DNA from: Pelecanus crispus
Taxonomy: Eukaryota; Chordata; Aves; Pelecaniformes; Pelecanidae
Assembly (NCBI RefSeq): GCF_030463565.1
Contig: NC_134659.1
Coordinates: 6,642,511-6,706,510, forward strand
Reading direction: 5' to 3'
Length of the DNA: 64,000 nt
Below are positions 35,501 through 47,424 of the stretch, piece after piece. Both the position numbers and the translations under genes were made by a program. The notes under the pieces were generated by a model. The model was not told where the DNA came from. It did not search any database and was given only the letters and a program-made list of their open reading frames with translations. Within the stretch, counting starts at the first letter, position 1. Every line of letters starts with the position of its first letter.

Positions 35501-38500
35501 TCTGCCCGTGACAAATCCCCCCATGACCTTTACATAGCTCACTCTTGCCCCGGAGGCTGTGATTTTCGCCTGCCCTTGGCACCAGTCGCGGGGCTGGCAG
35601 TGAGCGCTGCTTGGGAGCTGTGGTTTAGTAAGATGCAGTGAAGATAAACTATTTGGAAAGCAACCACCAGTGGTGTTTGGGGCTGGAATTTCCAGCTGTT
35701 GTGCCGAATTTTTGTCAATTATAATGGGATGACTGAGGGAGCAGCTGCATCTTTCTGGGAAGAACCCTGGGCAGGCATCTGTTGGGTGCCTTGGTCTTGC
35801 ACCCAGGCCAAGCTGCTCAGCCCAGCCCTGCAGCTCAGGAGGTGTCAGAACTGTTTTTGTCCACGAATCGAGCCTTTTCTCCACACCAGGCGGTTGGTTT
35901 CCTGAATGCATTCATTGCTTCATGACTTAACTTTATTCCATTTGCATAAATTCCTTGTGGGCACCCAGGATCCGAGCTGTCTTGTCCGTCAGGGAGTGGT
36001 GAGAAAGGTCGAGCGGAGGCATTTGCAGAGCAGGCGCGGTGCCGTGGCTCTGACTGCGGATTCGGCAGCCGGTGCTCGTGCAGAATCAGGGTGTGGGATT
36101 TTGAAATCTGGCTTCTTGCATTCACGCCAGTAAATTCAACTGCGTGAAACTGGATGGAGAACAGACTGCCGACTGTGTTGGGTCCAGGGACAGCTGGCTT
36201 TGAACCTTCCAGCGTGTTGGAAGCAATTGTAAAGCTTGCAGTGGCCTCAGGCTTGTTGCAAAAAGCCCAGCTGTGGCCCCGCTGAGGACGTTACTCTGCA
36301 TGCAGGGCTGTTGCGGGGACTGCTGGCTGTGAGCTGGTTTCCTGCAGATTGCTTGGAAGCGGGTCCTGCTTTCCCCGAGCAGGCTCGGAGCGGTGGGCAG
36401 AGCCTCCCCAGGGAGCTTCGGCTTTGCAGGGGGAGGCTGGTGGGGAGCAGCAGCAGAGAAAGGCCATGGCGGTGCTGGCTCTGCCGGCTGCGATGGGCAG
36501 AGGGGCTGTGGCAGTCCCCATGGGGACGTGGCAGCGGGTTGCAGGCGGCACGGCGGCTAAAAGGGGCTGCGTCTGCCTCCTGACGCTTTCATTCTGTGCT
36601 GACAAATGCCACATGATGCTGCCGCTCTCCAGCCTGAATCTCTGGCTCGCTGACTATTTCTGCTTTGCCGAGTCCCTAAACATCTGCAGCGTTAAAGCCT
36701 CATGCAGAGGGGATGGCGCAGGCTGTGCAGGGCCAGATCGTTCCTGGAAGGGCTGAGAGCTCAGCCAGCTCCCGAGACCCGAGGGGGACAGCTCTGCCCT
36801 GTCCCCCACCCTCCCTGTGACATTGCCTGCGGCGGCTGCCGGGTGGCCCGAGCTGAGCGTCGCTCTGTGAGAGGAGGGAGCCGAACGCCCGGATCGCAGC
36901 GTGTGCTGGCTGGAGTATCGTGTCCTAGCTGCCTCCTCCCTCTGCAATGGGCCAAACGCAGACCTCAGCCCCCGCCGCTCCCCGAGTGTTGTGGGTGTTA
37001 AAAGCCAGGTCTGAGTTTTGGAGCTGAGGCAAAATCCGGTGGAAAGGTCTGGGACAAGGTGGGGGGAGCGCCAAGTGCAAGGAGGGATGAGGCCGGGAAA
37101 GGAGTGCTGCGGGACCAGGGAGGGGACTGCACGTAGAGCAGCTCCCCATCACGAATGTGTCCGTTCTCTGCAGCCCGCCGTTGAATCTGAACTCTTACAA
37201 CACAGAAGCACGCACGTACATCCCCAAAGGGGACTTACTGCAGCACTGCTGAGCTGAATATCTGGCAGCATTCGAGCCCCGTTGCTCTTCCCCTGTTCCT
37301 CCCTTCCCCCAGCGAGATGCCAGAGCTCTGATTGAAAACAGCAGGCATGGGAGGCTTGTAGGGTTAAACAGAGCCAGATGCGAGCGGAGGGAGACAAAAA
37401 AGAAAGTAACAGGCTGGGCCTGGAGAGGGGGGGCGAGAACAGGATCTTTTCTTGGAGAAAGTCAATTACTTGGAGTCCCAGGAATGCGTGGAATCACTTC
37501 AAAGGGATCCGGGCTGGCGCGGCCCTGGGAGCACTGGCCCGTCGAGGGGCCCGAAAGGCATCTCTGGGTGGGATGCGGACCCGGCGGGAAGCTGTAAGCA
37601 AAAGGGCGTTGGTGTGACAGGCGGCTGCCCCGGCAGTGTTGGTCTGTGCTGCTTGCTGGTCGGATGAGCGCTGGGGACATTTTCCCGCTGCTGCCCGAAG
37701 GCGAATGCGATGCGTCTGGCTCTGCCCTGCCTGCTCGCAGCTCCCACCGGGCACGCTGAGCCGAGTGGGGCCGGCTGCACCCACGTTGCCAGTGACCCCC
37801 GGCGTGACAGCAGCGCTGGGCACCAGCAAGCTGCAAGCTCAACTCCGCCGTGTTGCATGGGAGAGAGCAATGAGCCGGGAGAGCCTGATTTCTCTCCAGC
37901 ATCAGCATCACCAAAGGCTTCTGCGCCGTGCTCCCATCCCAGCAGCACTGGCTCCCACGGCAGATGCTCCGGTTCCCCAGGAGCTCCATCTTCCTCTGAG
38001 TGTCCTCGTCTTCCTCCCTGTCTCATCTCACTTGATTCTCTTTCCTACCCTGCCTCTGCCGAGCTCCTCCATCTGCCTCGCCGTGCATCCAGCTTGGCTC
38101 TGTTCCTGCTGGGGTGACAAGTGCCGCCGGGAAAAGCCTGGCGAGCACCCCAAGCTATCTGCCCAGGAAGCCCACAGCCTGGCCTGCTCCAGCTGGCCCC
38201 GGGGAGTGCCAGAGCATCCAAAGCACCTTCTGCACCAGGCTTTCTGGGGAGCTTGTCTGCAACAAGCTGGATCCCTCCATCCTCCAAGGCATCAGCTGGA
38301 GAGCTACCAGCAACAGTCTTGCAGGGATGATTGCTGCTGTTCCAGGCAGCAGCAAGGAGGACAGAGACGGGACAGGCAGCCTTCATGGCCTTGATGACAA
38401 CCCAGAGAAGAAGGAGAGGTGGTTTGTATAAGGTGTTGGGCTAGTGTCCAGGAGAGGCCCCCTGGCTAGGGGCAAGCAGAGACCTTGCCTGATACCTCCA

Positions 38501-39213
38501 GATCCCCCACTTGTACTGGGACTCTCCCCAAATAACGATCCCAGCCGAGCACCCTGCGGTGGGACTGGAGGTGATGGTCGGTTATTTGGGCAGCACAGGG
38601 AGCTGTATAGCCAAACACCTTTGGTATTGCCCATGCATAATTTTGCAAATGTTCTTTTTATCACTTGGCCTTGAAAAGGAGCTGTCTTGCATTAAAGCCT
38701 TGTCCCTGAAGCCCAGGACCATCCATCTTTGCTGCCCCACTAACTGCTGCGGGCCTCCCAATACTGTTGCTCAGCCAATTTGCTACTGAATCATTGATTT
38801 TTTGGCTCAAGTGCAAAATTAAGCCTAATCCATCAAGGCTTCTGAAGGGGCAATCCATCCTTTGGGGAGAGGGCACAGCGGTGTTGGGATTCCTGTGGGG
38901 GTCCAGGCTCTGTGAGGCAGTGCCGGGAGTGATGTGCAAAAAAAAAACCCCAAACCAAATTACAAAAAACCACACACCCCCTGCCATGGCATAAAGCTGA
39001 GCCAGAGAGAGGGGATCTCAGTGACTCATGCTTTAGAGAGGGGTTGGATTGAAAGATAACTTCCAAGGGGAAGGAGAGAAAATAGCAGGTTACTGGCAGG
39101 GATGTGGGGTAAATTCCTGCCTGTCAGAGACTGCAGTGATGGGGGAGATGGGAGATGATGCGGTACCTAAATCGGGTGCTTCCTAACCCACCTCTTCTTG
39201 TTGCCTCCCTCAG
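32595..39213 (+). other. PRELP: Presumed PRELP intron 1
   Basis: Between the candidate first exon and the coding exon there is no coding sequence I can recognise. It contains a C22 run at 32732-32753, GC-rich stretches open in several frames (33.0-33.4 kb and 37.5-38.4 kb), and scattered short G runs. The part from about 38.4 kb to the acceptor is more AT-rich and unremarkable. Its status as an intron depends on the first-exon assignment. Confidence 0.35.
32732..32753 (+). repeat. Poly(C) run, 22 bases
   Basis: The longest C homopolymer in the window, 138 bases after the candidate PRELP exon-1 donor. Its exact length may be a sequencing or assembly artefact. Confidence 0.95.
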
Positions 39214-40165
39214 GGAAACATCTGGACCATGAAGGTGGCCTTCAGATTGCTTCTCCCACTTGTTCTTGTGCTGATCTCGGAGGTGAGCGGGCAGCGGAGG
39301 AAGCCTCCCCGGAAACCCACCCGCCCGCCTCCCGAGTTCATTGAGCCTGTCGAGCCCACAGAGCTGCCTCCACCCCTGCCACCGGGCCCCCCTTCCGTCT
39401 TCCCTGACTGCCCCCGAGAATGCTACTGTCCCCCAGACTTTCCCTCTGCCCTCTACTGTGACAGCCGCAACCTGCGGAAGGTCCCCATCATCCCATCCCG
39501 CATCCACTACCTCTACCTCCAGAACAACTTCATTGATGACCTCCCGGAGGAGTCCTTCAGGAATGCCACGGGGCTGAAATGGGTCAACCTAGACAACAAT
39601 CGCATCCGGAAGGTGGACAGGCGGGTCCTGGAGAAGCTGGAAAACCTCATCTTCCTCTACATGGAGAAGAACCAGCTCAAGGAAGTGCCTGCCTTCCTGC
39701 CACCCAACCTGGAGCAGCTGCGTCTGAGCAAGAACCAGATCTCCAAGATCCCTCCTGGGGTCTTCAACAAGCTGGAGAACCTGGTGCTCTTGGACCTGCA
39801 CCACAACAAGCTAAGCGACGGGGTCTTCAACAAAAACACCTTCAAGGGACTCAAGAACCTCATGCAACTCAACCTCGCCCACAACATCCTGAGGAAAATG
39901 CCCCCTGGGGTGCCCAATGCCATTCACCAGCTCTTCCTGGACAGGAACAACATCGAAGACATCCCCAGTGACTACTTCAAGGAGTTCCCCAACCTGGCGT
40001 TCATCCGGCTCAACTACAACCAGATCTCTGACAAGGGGCTGCCCAAGAACTCCTTCAACCTCACCAACTTGCTGGTGTTGCACCTGGCCCACAACAAGCT
40101 CACCAACGTCCCTTTCATCAGCCCCAAGCTGGAGCACCTCTACCTGAACAACAACTCCATTGATA
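39214..40165 (+). other. PRELP: PRELP large coding exon (5'UTR tail plus residues 1-312)
   Basis: The acceptor is CTTCTTGTTGCCTCCCTCAG ending at 39213, with a good polypyrimidine tract. The exon carries 15 bases of 5'UTR, then the ATG at 39229. The donor GTGAGT starts at 40166 and leaves one base of the lysine codon (phase 1). One exon holds nearly the whole LRR domain, as is usual for class II SLRPs and unlike neighbouring OPTC. The frame reads on into the intron to a stop at 40390-40392, so retained-intron transcripts would encode an ear-less product. Confidence 0.95.
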
Positions 40166-42201
40166 GTGAGTTGCGCTGGCTGGTGTTCTGGCCACAGCGA
40201 GGTCTGCGGGGGGGGGAGTGGATGGGCTTGGGGATGGCAAGTATTTTGTTGAAAAAGGGCATTTTTCACCCAGTGGGATGTGAACTCTTCAAAGGGGGAT
40301 GCAGTGGTGAGATGACCTGGGGGCTCTCTGTAGGTGAACAAGGCCCTAAGGGGCATGGATTTGCATGTGGGGAAGGATGGCCTGAGGATTAGGGTGGTAG
40401 CTGAGGAGCAGAGCTAAATTCCCCCTGGGGCTGCAAGGGCTTTTCTTGTTCGTTGTCATGGGCAGCTCTTCTTTGGGGCCACCTGCCATCTAAATAGTTA
40501 CTTCCCCAGCATGGCTCAGAAATAGGGATATTTAAAAAGGAGAGTCTGTGCACATATTTTAAGAACAGATGCCAAATACGCAGTCAAGATGGTTAGAAAT
40601 AACCCAGCTTAACTCTCGAGCTGAGCCTCGCAGAGGAAGGAACAGGGAGAACAAGGCTGTGATGGAGGTTGCCTTGGCAAACCGACCGGGGCAGTTTCAC
40701 ACGGTTCCAGGCAAAGCACTGAAATTTCATGGGAGGGGTGCTGGCCTGTGAAATGCGTAAACATAGCTAGCACATTCAAGAAGAAGACAGAGACCCATTC
40801 CTGGTCACCCCAGATGTTTCTGCTATTAGAGGTCCAGCAACCTGCTGTCCTCGCTATCCGCGGGGAAGCAAGAATGCGGCGCTCCTGCCAGAAACCCTCC
40901 AATGTGCACTGGGAAAAGCGTGCTGGGCTCTTCTATTTCTGGCTGCGGTGGGGTGTATGGAGGCTGCAGGACCCACCCGGGGCATTACTCGGCTGTGAGG
41001 CAGCTGCCGGGAGGGACGCTGGTCCCCAGAAGTGGTGGGACGCAAGCGCTTCCACGCTGCCGTGTTTATTGTGCAGTGCCAGTGCGTGGCTTTATATGTA
41101 AGAGTGGTCCGCTGCTAAAAAGGGGGTGTAAAATCACGGAGCAGCTTTAGCGGGCTAGCTTCTGCCTGAACAGAGCACTGAACGTGAGCCAGGAAGGGAC
41201 GAGCAATAAAGCTGCTCTTTGCAGGCAAGCAGTAATAGAATTACGGGATGTGATGCCAGGAAGAGGGACAAAACCCTCACAAAGCCACATCCCTTCTCTC
41301 AGGGGGTCACCGGAGTCGGTTCCCAGGGACTAATGACGCAGTGATGAACGTCTGGTTCAAATGCCGGTTAATCTGTATTTTATTGAAACACCACCAAACC
41401 GGAGCCAAGGGGGACCTTGGGGCAAAGGTGGAGGCTGCTGCTGGCTTCGCACGCACCGGTACCCAGGTCCTGCTAGGGATGTGCACGGGTGGCCGTGCGT
41501 ATCATGTCCCAGCTCTTTTTTTCCGTATTTTAACCAGCTTTTATAACGTTTCAGTCCCTGGAGTTGGGTAACAACATAAGAATCGCCGGGTTTGTTTATT
41601 TTAATGCAGGCCCTGGGGTGGGGAGAAACACATGGAAATCCAGAAGCGAGCAATGAGCCAGTTATTGACGTTATCTTCGGCGTAATGGTGCTGGAGCATG
41701 TTTCCTTGATGTTTTTTTGAAGGCTTAGGGCTGGCTTGGCAGGTTTCATGTTTGAAATAATCCCTTTTCTCTCTCGAATGACACTGCATCCCTCGCCGCG
41801 CTTTGGCTGAACGTGACCTACTTCATTTCTGAAGAAAAGGAAGATTTTCCTCTCGCTGGGGCTGCGCCGTCTGCTGGGAGAGGCTGGGGATTCTGCCCCT
41901 GAGAGCAAAGCAATGCCATTTTGGGGTTCAACAGACAGGCAGGCAGGGACGGGGGGTCTCTAGCATCCCTCTGCCTTCCCTTTCCTCTAACCTGCGTCCC
42001 GCTTTTCCTCTCCTCCCTGCAGAAATCAACGGGACGCAGATCTGCCCCACCTCGCTGATGTCCATCCAGGACTTCTCCCCCTCCGACCTGGACAGCGTGC
42101 CCCGGCTCCGGTACCTGCGGCTGGACGGGAACCTCCTGAAGCCCCCCATCCCCTTGGACCTGATGATGTGTTTCCGCCTCCTGCAGTCCGTGGTTTTCTA
42201 G
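39229..42201 (+). CDS. PRELP: Prolargin (PRELP), class II small leucine-rich repeat proteoglycan
   Basis: Spliced CDS 39229-40165 joined to 42023-42201, giving 371 residues plus TAG (human protein is about 382). A hydrophobic signal peptide (about 1-21) is followed by a short basic, proline-rich segment (about 22-57; R23, R24, K25, R28, K29, R32), the heparin/heparan-sulphate-binding region of this family. The cysteine cluster C61, C65, C67, C77 has CX3CXCX9C spacing, diagnostic of class II SLRPs. About eleven LxxLxLxxN repeats follow, then the C-terminal ear repeat closed by C320 and C362. Potential N-glycosylation sites are N112, N277, N308 and N315, aligning with the four human sites at a constant offset of 12. 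The start is the only ATG preceding the signal peptide, in good context (ACCATGA), 15 bases after a splice acceptor. By family knowledge the product is a secreted matrix protein anchoring basement-membrane perlecan to collagen. The protein closely matches remembered human prolargin through the LRR domain, so identification is firm. Confidence 0.97.
40166..42022 (+). other. PRELP: PRELP intron between the two coding exons
   Basis: This 1857-base GT-AG intron (GTGAGT to CTGCAG) joins phase-1 ends. No repeat family or extra exon was recognised. Pieces around 41100-41350 and 41500-41800 are moderately AT-rich without an evident motif. Confidence 0.93.
42023..42201 (+). other. PRELP: PRELP terminal coding exon (residues 313-371)
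   Basis: The acceptor is a CT-rich tract ending in CAG at 42022. Two bases complete the lysine codon begun in the previous exon, and the next residues are INGTQIC. The exon encodes the ear repeat with C320 and C362 and the final LRR (LRYLRLDGN) and ends with a valine-valine-phenylalanine and TAG at 42199-42201. Confidence 0.95.
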
Positions 42202-43870
42202 CCCTGCCCGGCAACGCGCTTCTCCCGGGACTTGGCTTTGCACAGAGACTCGACCCCCGTTGGCGTTTGACACGTGGGACCCTCTTTGCCTCCCTCTCCC
42301 CCTGCTCACAGCCCGCCTCCATCCCTCTTGCCTTTCCCCCTTTCCTCCCCTGCAGCGGCCGTGGACACGCGTGGCATGTGCGGCCTCGGGTACCACTGTC
42401 TGCAGGACAGCACGGGCTCGCAGCAGCCATCCCAGCTCGCAGCATCAGCCCAGGGTGGCTGCCACGCTCGCCCCAGCTCCCTGCCTCCCCTGCCCTCGCC
42501 CCAGCCAGCCCCGGAGCGGGCTCTGTCTCCCCCTTCCAGCCGGCAGAGTTTCAGGAGGTCGGATTCGGTTCTAGCCGAAAGCATCTCCGGATGGAGCTGA
42601 TGAGGGAGCCCAGGGACCACCTCGCTGCAAGACTCGGGTCATATCATTGCTCCGGGTGGCTGCACCCAGAGAGCCCGCAGCGTCCCTGGGAAGAATCCCC
42701 AGTAACGGAGGGGGAGCAGGGATGCCCTGAGCTGGTTTGCCGAGGGTGCAGGTGGCTGCCCCGCAGCCTTGGGGCGCAGGGTGACGCCAGCCTGGCGTAG
42801 GGGTGGGGGGTGGCCGGGGAGCAGGACCTGTGCGGGCGGAGGGTGGCCGGGTCTGGCGCCCGGCCGGCAGGACCGGCAAGGACACGGTGTGGCCAGAGCC
42901 ACGTCCCCGGGGGGGCGAGGGACGCGCTCCTCCAGCCTGAGCCCTCCTGGGGGGCTTCGGCCTCGGCTCCGCATTGCTCGCCAGGCCAAGGGGCTCGCTC
43001 CCTCATGGTGCTGTGAATTTGGCAGGAGGGAGTAGGGAAGGTGTCTGCCCCCTGGGGCTGGAGCTGGGCTTTCCTGCTCCCTGCGTGGGTTGCACCTTCC
43101 CCGCAGCAATACACCACGCGCCCTCCTTCGCAGCGCCAGCCCCCTCCCGCAGCCCCCTCCCCGGCTTTCATCCCTCCCAGGCTGCCCCGGCAGCGTCAGT
43201 CCACGGTGCTGCAGCCCCCTCCCAGCATCCTGCATCCTCCCCGTGCTGTGGAGGTGCCGGGCTCGGCGCGTCGGCCGCGCTCTGCTGCTTCCAGCCAAAC
43301 CCTCTCCAACGCGGGCAGGACCCCGGAGCCTGCGGGACCCCGATGCCAAAAACCTGCCCTGGGCATGGGCCCCCCTGGGGCAGAGCGGAGCCAGCTGCTT
43401 TGCAGCGATGCCAGCAGGACACTCGCCCTCGTATTTAGGCACCCGGGGCTGGATGCTGACGTGGGTGCAAACCCGGGCTCTGCCGGGGCTGGGTTGACCC
43501 GTGAGATCTCCACTTTGCTCTCTCTGCCCGCCTGCCCTGACTCCCACCTCCTGGAAGTTTTATTCTCAGTTGCTTTCTTGAACCAAACACACGTGACTGG
43601 TTTTGCTGGTTTGTGGTTTTTTGTTTTTTTTAGAAAAAAGGAAAGAAAAAAGAAAAGCGAAGAATTACTCTTTTGGATAAAGCTATTTTTTATTCCCCTT
43701 CTCCCTGTTTTCACATGTATCGCTTCCCTCTTTGATAGCTGTACCTGCATATATAGGGTGTCTGGGTTTAGGGGATGTTATTCTCTCTTTCCTCCTGATT
43801 CTCAGGATTTAGATTTAAGGCTGAGCATTAGAGGGGAAAAAAAAAATCCAACTGAAATAAGCATTAAAGC

Positions 43871-43876
43871 AATAAA
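43871..43876 (+). terminator. PRELP: Candidate proximal polyadenylation signal of PRELP
   Basis: AATAAA lies 1.67 kb after the stop codon, shortly after an A-rich stretch. Downstream GT-richness is modest, so use is uncertain. Confidence 0.3.
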
Positions 43877-44178
43877 CCAAAGAAACCAGCCGTTACCTGC
43901 TTTGTGTTCAGCCACCAAAACTGACCCTTCTCCGAGACGGGCACGGACGGGCGCTGTGTCCCACTCCCCAGGAATGGGACAGGGATGCTCCCCACAGCCT
44001 GGGGACGCACCAGCGACCCTGCGAGCTGGGTGCTCCCCGCTTCCCGGCGCTGGAAGGTTCATTAAACCCCTGTGCTAATTCAGGCTTGTTTTTTCCACGA
44101 TAGAAGTCTCTTCTCCAAATCTTCCTTCAGTGGGCTTTATTGGGTTCGACAGGTTTCAACCTTAAACCCGGAGACCCT

Positions 44179-44211
44179 ATGTATATATTTATATATAATG
44201 TGTATATATAC
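44179..44211 (+). repeat. (TA)-rich microsatellite in the distal PRELP 3'UTR
   Basis: An imperfect TA/TG dinucleotide tract lies about 100 bases upstream of the distal AATAAA. It is likely length-variable. Confidence 0.75.
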
Positions 44212-44302
44212 TGGTAGACTGTACAGATATATCTAGAGACATATGTAGTTCTCGACTGATTTCAACTTAATGGTATTTTCACTCCTACTCCGCAGCAGTG
44301 AA

Positions 44303-44308
44303 AATAAA
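44303..44308 (+). terminator. PRELP: Candidate distal polyadenylation signal of PRELP
   Basis: AATAAA lies 2.1 kb after the stop codon at the right edge of the AT-rich 3'UTR block, with CT/GT-rich sequence 40-90 bases downstream. A nearer AATAAA at 43871 could be an alternative site. Confidence 0.55.
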
Positions 44309-44329
44309 ATGATTCACAAGGGACCCAGA

Positions 44330-47300
44330 GCTGCGGTCGGACCTGCTTCTCTCTCATCCATCCTCATCTTCCTCGCTGTGTGGGAGCTGCTCCTTCATTC
44401 AGGACCACATTTCCTCTGTTGGGGCCAACTTTTCCAACAGCTGGAGCTCAGGAGAGCCCGGGGGTCCCCGCAGCAGGAGGCCGGTGGGCTCGGGGGTAGT
44501 TTGTGCTGTGCCCTTGCTCGAACCAGTGCTGGGTTGGGCTTGCGAGCAGCACCAGCATCAAAGCAGCAGGCATGCCTGCAGAGCGGCGGTGGGCTGGCTT
44601 ATGGAGCACGTGCCTGTCTTAACGAGCACCTCTGCTAATTAAGAGAGCCTGACCTCGGCTGCAGCTCCCAGGGCCGTGGTTGCAGCTGATGGGCACTATT
44701 GTCCCCGCGAGCCGGCTGGGAGAAGCTGATAGCTGCATGCGCTGCATGTTGGGGCAGGTTGCATGAACTCAGGCTGAGTTGCCCTCACGTCACCTTAATG
44801 CTCCCAGAGAAGCCGGGCAAACATCCCCAGGGTGAGTTTGCCCTGGGGGGCAGCACGGAGGGGCTCCAGGGCGTGCGTGGGGGCAGCCGGCGGGGGAGGC
44901 GTCTCTCCCACCCACAACAATGAGCCCAGATCCATCCCCAGGGCTGCGGTCGTGCGGGGTGCGCGCGTGTTTTCACACAAGCAGAACGGGTGTAGGCAGC
45001 GACTTATCCTTCTGCCCATCGATGCGGCTTCAAAAATCTCCTCTTGCTGCTGCTCTCCCCACGTGAATCATGAGCGGAGAGGGAGGACGGCTGTGGGCGT
45101 GGGTGCGAACGCATGGGCTGCGGCGTGGGGCTGCTCACGGGAGCGTGCACGCTGGCAGGAGGGGGATGCATGTGTGTGCGCAGAGCAGGCACAGGCAGCG
45201 AGCTCCTCTTATGTTTTTGAGATGGAGAATAAAATCTCCGTATTTTGCGATCGGGGCATGAATCATGCGCTCCCGGGTGTGCATTCGCTCACTGCCTCCC
45301 CGGGCAAGTCAGCCCGGTCTCCCGGGGGAGCCAAGCACTGCAAAAGCAGGGGGGGGCTCATTTCTCCTCTCTGCAAACAGCTGCCGTGCTGCCCTGGGAG
45401 CGGGACCTGGGCCGGCGGTGTGGGAAGCTCTGCCCTTGCCGTGCGTGTTGTGGGGCCACGGGGAAGGCTGGAAACCCCTCGTTAGTGGGGGCTGAGTGGG
45501 GCTGCCGGGGTGGGCACGAAAGGGCTCCCCAGCACGGTACATGCTGCTATTCCCAGTGCTGGGGAGGGAGCCATGGGCCTGCTGGGGAGCAGCTGGATGT
45601 GGCGAGAGGCAGTTTGGAGCAGGGTGAGTTGCTGCTCACATCAAGCCCCCTTGCAGCTGGTGACACCCCCCCCCCCCCCATTTGTGGGTGCCTGAGCCCC
45701 CGCTGCGAGGGTTTGCACCGACCCTTTAGGGCGATGCCATCCGTGCAGGCGGCTGCTGAGGTGCCGCTGCCTCTGGGGACACGGGGAAGAAGTGGGCACG
45801 AGGGCGGACACCGGCTCCTTCTCTTGGGCAGCAAAACAGCTGTCCTGGGGACCCCGCTGCCCTGGGGACCCCCGCCAGCCCCAGCCCAGCCCAGGCTTTT
45901 GCTTTGCAGCAGTTTCCACTGTGCCGGACTGCCGGGCAGCAGCTGCCCCCCCATCACCCCCAGAGCTGGAGCAGAAGTTGCCATCCGAAAGCTGGGTGCC
46001 ATCCAAAAGCCAGGTCCCTTCCAGCCATGCTGGACCAAAGCCCCCGCTCCCCTGGCGGGGGACAGACCCAGCCGCTGACCCTGGACAAGCGCCTGCAGCC
46101 CCTCCAAGGAGCAGAGGCACCCGGTCAGCTGTAACGCCCCCCCCCCGTCCCCCCAGCTGCCACATCGCCTCCATCACGGTGGCTGCTGAGCCGCCTAATG
46201 AGGGGCTTAACGAAGATTAGCGGTGGCCCTTTGCTCCGCTGCGTGCAGAGTGGGGCTGGGGCTGCCCTGGCAGGGGGGACACCGTGGGCTGGGGGCGAGG
46301 GGGCTGCGGGTGCGTGGACAAGGCCCGTGTCCACTGGTGGGGGGCTGCCAGGGTGTCCCCACCTGCCCAGCAAGCACCAGCAGATGGGTGCGACATCTTG
46401 GGTGGGTGAGCGTGTGGGCTGCGATCTGCCTGTGAGAAAGAAGAACATTTTTACGGCAGTGGGTGGCTGTGTGTGCACAAGGCTGCCCGGAGCTGTGCGG
46501 AGCCCGTGGGGCTGTCGTGCACACCCTGCCCATCCCGGGGGGTCCCAACCCCACAGGACATGTCCTTGGCAATGCCATCCCCCTCCCTGCAGGGCCATGG
46601 CCCCCCGAGCTGAGCCCTATGTGGGGGATATCAAGCAGCCCCCCTTCCCCAGGGCACATGGGTGCACGCAGGGGGAGGTGGGGGATATCTCCCATCCTAC
46701 CCCAGCGGGGGGAGCAGCGCTGCCCCCCCCATCCATGCCAGCCCCCCATGGCACCCCCATCCCCAAACCACCCCCATGTTTCCAAAGCAACAGCGCGCAG
46801 AGGGGCGAGCAGCGCCGAGCCCCGCGGGAGGCGAGGGGGGCGGAGGAGCCGAATATCACCAGCCATCTGGCTGCTGGGGCGGGCCTGTGAGACCCCCAAA
46901 CCCTGGGGAGCAGCGGATCCCCCCACACCCTCCCCAGGGCTGGGATGCTCACCAGGCCCTGGGGTCCCACCCAGTTGAAACCCAGATCAGCAAGGGGGGC
47001 TGTGCCTGGTGCTTTGCCCTTCCTGCGTCCCTGGGGACGGCCACAGCTGGAAAGCGCTCTGTGGCTTGGCACGACCTGGGCTTGTTGGGGCAGGGATGGA
47101 GCTGGCTCTGCCCCCTCTGCCCAGGGCTGTGTGTCCCCATCATCCATGGGGACGCCAGGGCAGGGAGCACTGCACGTCCCCATCCTATCCCACCCCATCT
47201 CCCACAGCCCCAGACACAAGCCCGGGCTGTTGGAGGACAGCCACCATTGGGGCTGGCTCACCCCTGGGGACAATATAATGTCCCAGTGGGGGACCGCCAG

Positions 47301-47394
47301 CTTGATTGGCCGCATCCTGCCTCTCCCTTCGGCACAGCTGTGCCAGACCCCTCCGTGCAGCTCCCCCCCCCCTCCCCCCCCGTCTTCTCCACGC
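44330..47394. other. PRELP-OPTC intergenic spacer
   Basis: Only about 3.1 kb separate the presumed end of PRELP from the presumed OPTC start. The spacer is GC-rich with long C runs (45666-45679; about 46136-46152) and stretches open in several frames on both strands. No exon or repeat family was recognised. Confidence 0.6.
45666..45679 (+). repeat. Poly(C) run, 14 bases
   Basis: A C homopolymer in the PRELP-OPTC spacer. Simple sequence only. Confidence 0.95.
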
Positions 47395-47402
47395 ATTAAA
47401 AG
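47361..47402 (+). promoter_or_regulatory. OPTC: Candidate OPTC core promoter: homopyrimidine tract and TATA-like box
   Basis: A pyrimidine tract containing C10-T-C7 (47363-47380) is followed 15 bases later by a TATA-like ATTAAAAG at 47395-47402. Initiation about 25-30 bases downstream, near 47425, would give a 60-base first exon ending at a good donor. This is inferred from motif spacing only. The G-rich complement could form a quadruplex. Confidence 0.4.
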
Positions 47403-47424
47403 CCCAGCAGCCCTTCCCCAGCCA

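Larger units (their letters stand above)
42202..44325 (+). other. PRELP: Probable PRELP 3'UTR
   Basis: The segment after the PRELP stop is GC-rich to about 43500, then clearly AT-rich to about 44310, like many long vertebrate 3'UTR ends. AATAAA occurs at 43871-43876 and 44303-44308, followed by pyrimidine- and GT-rich sequence. Mammalian PRELP also has a long 3'UTR, so the distal site is favoured. The exact end is inferred. Confidence 0.6.

Noticed and set aside
39579-39971. 130-codon + frame inside the PRELP exon
   Set aside because: An out-of-frame shadow of the PRELP coding sequence.
39811-40356. 181-codon minus-strand frame inside the PRELP exon
   Set aside because: An antisense shadow of the regular LRR codon pattern (CTC/CTG, AAC), giving a Val/Glu-rich artefact.
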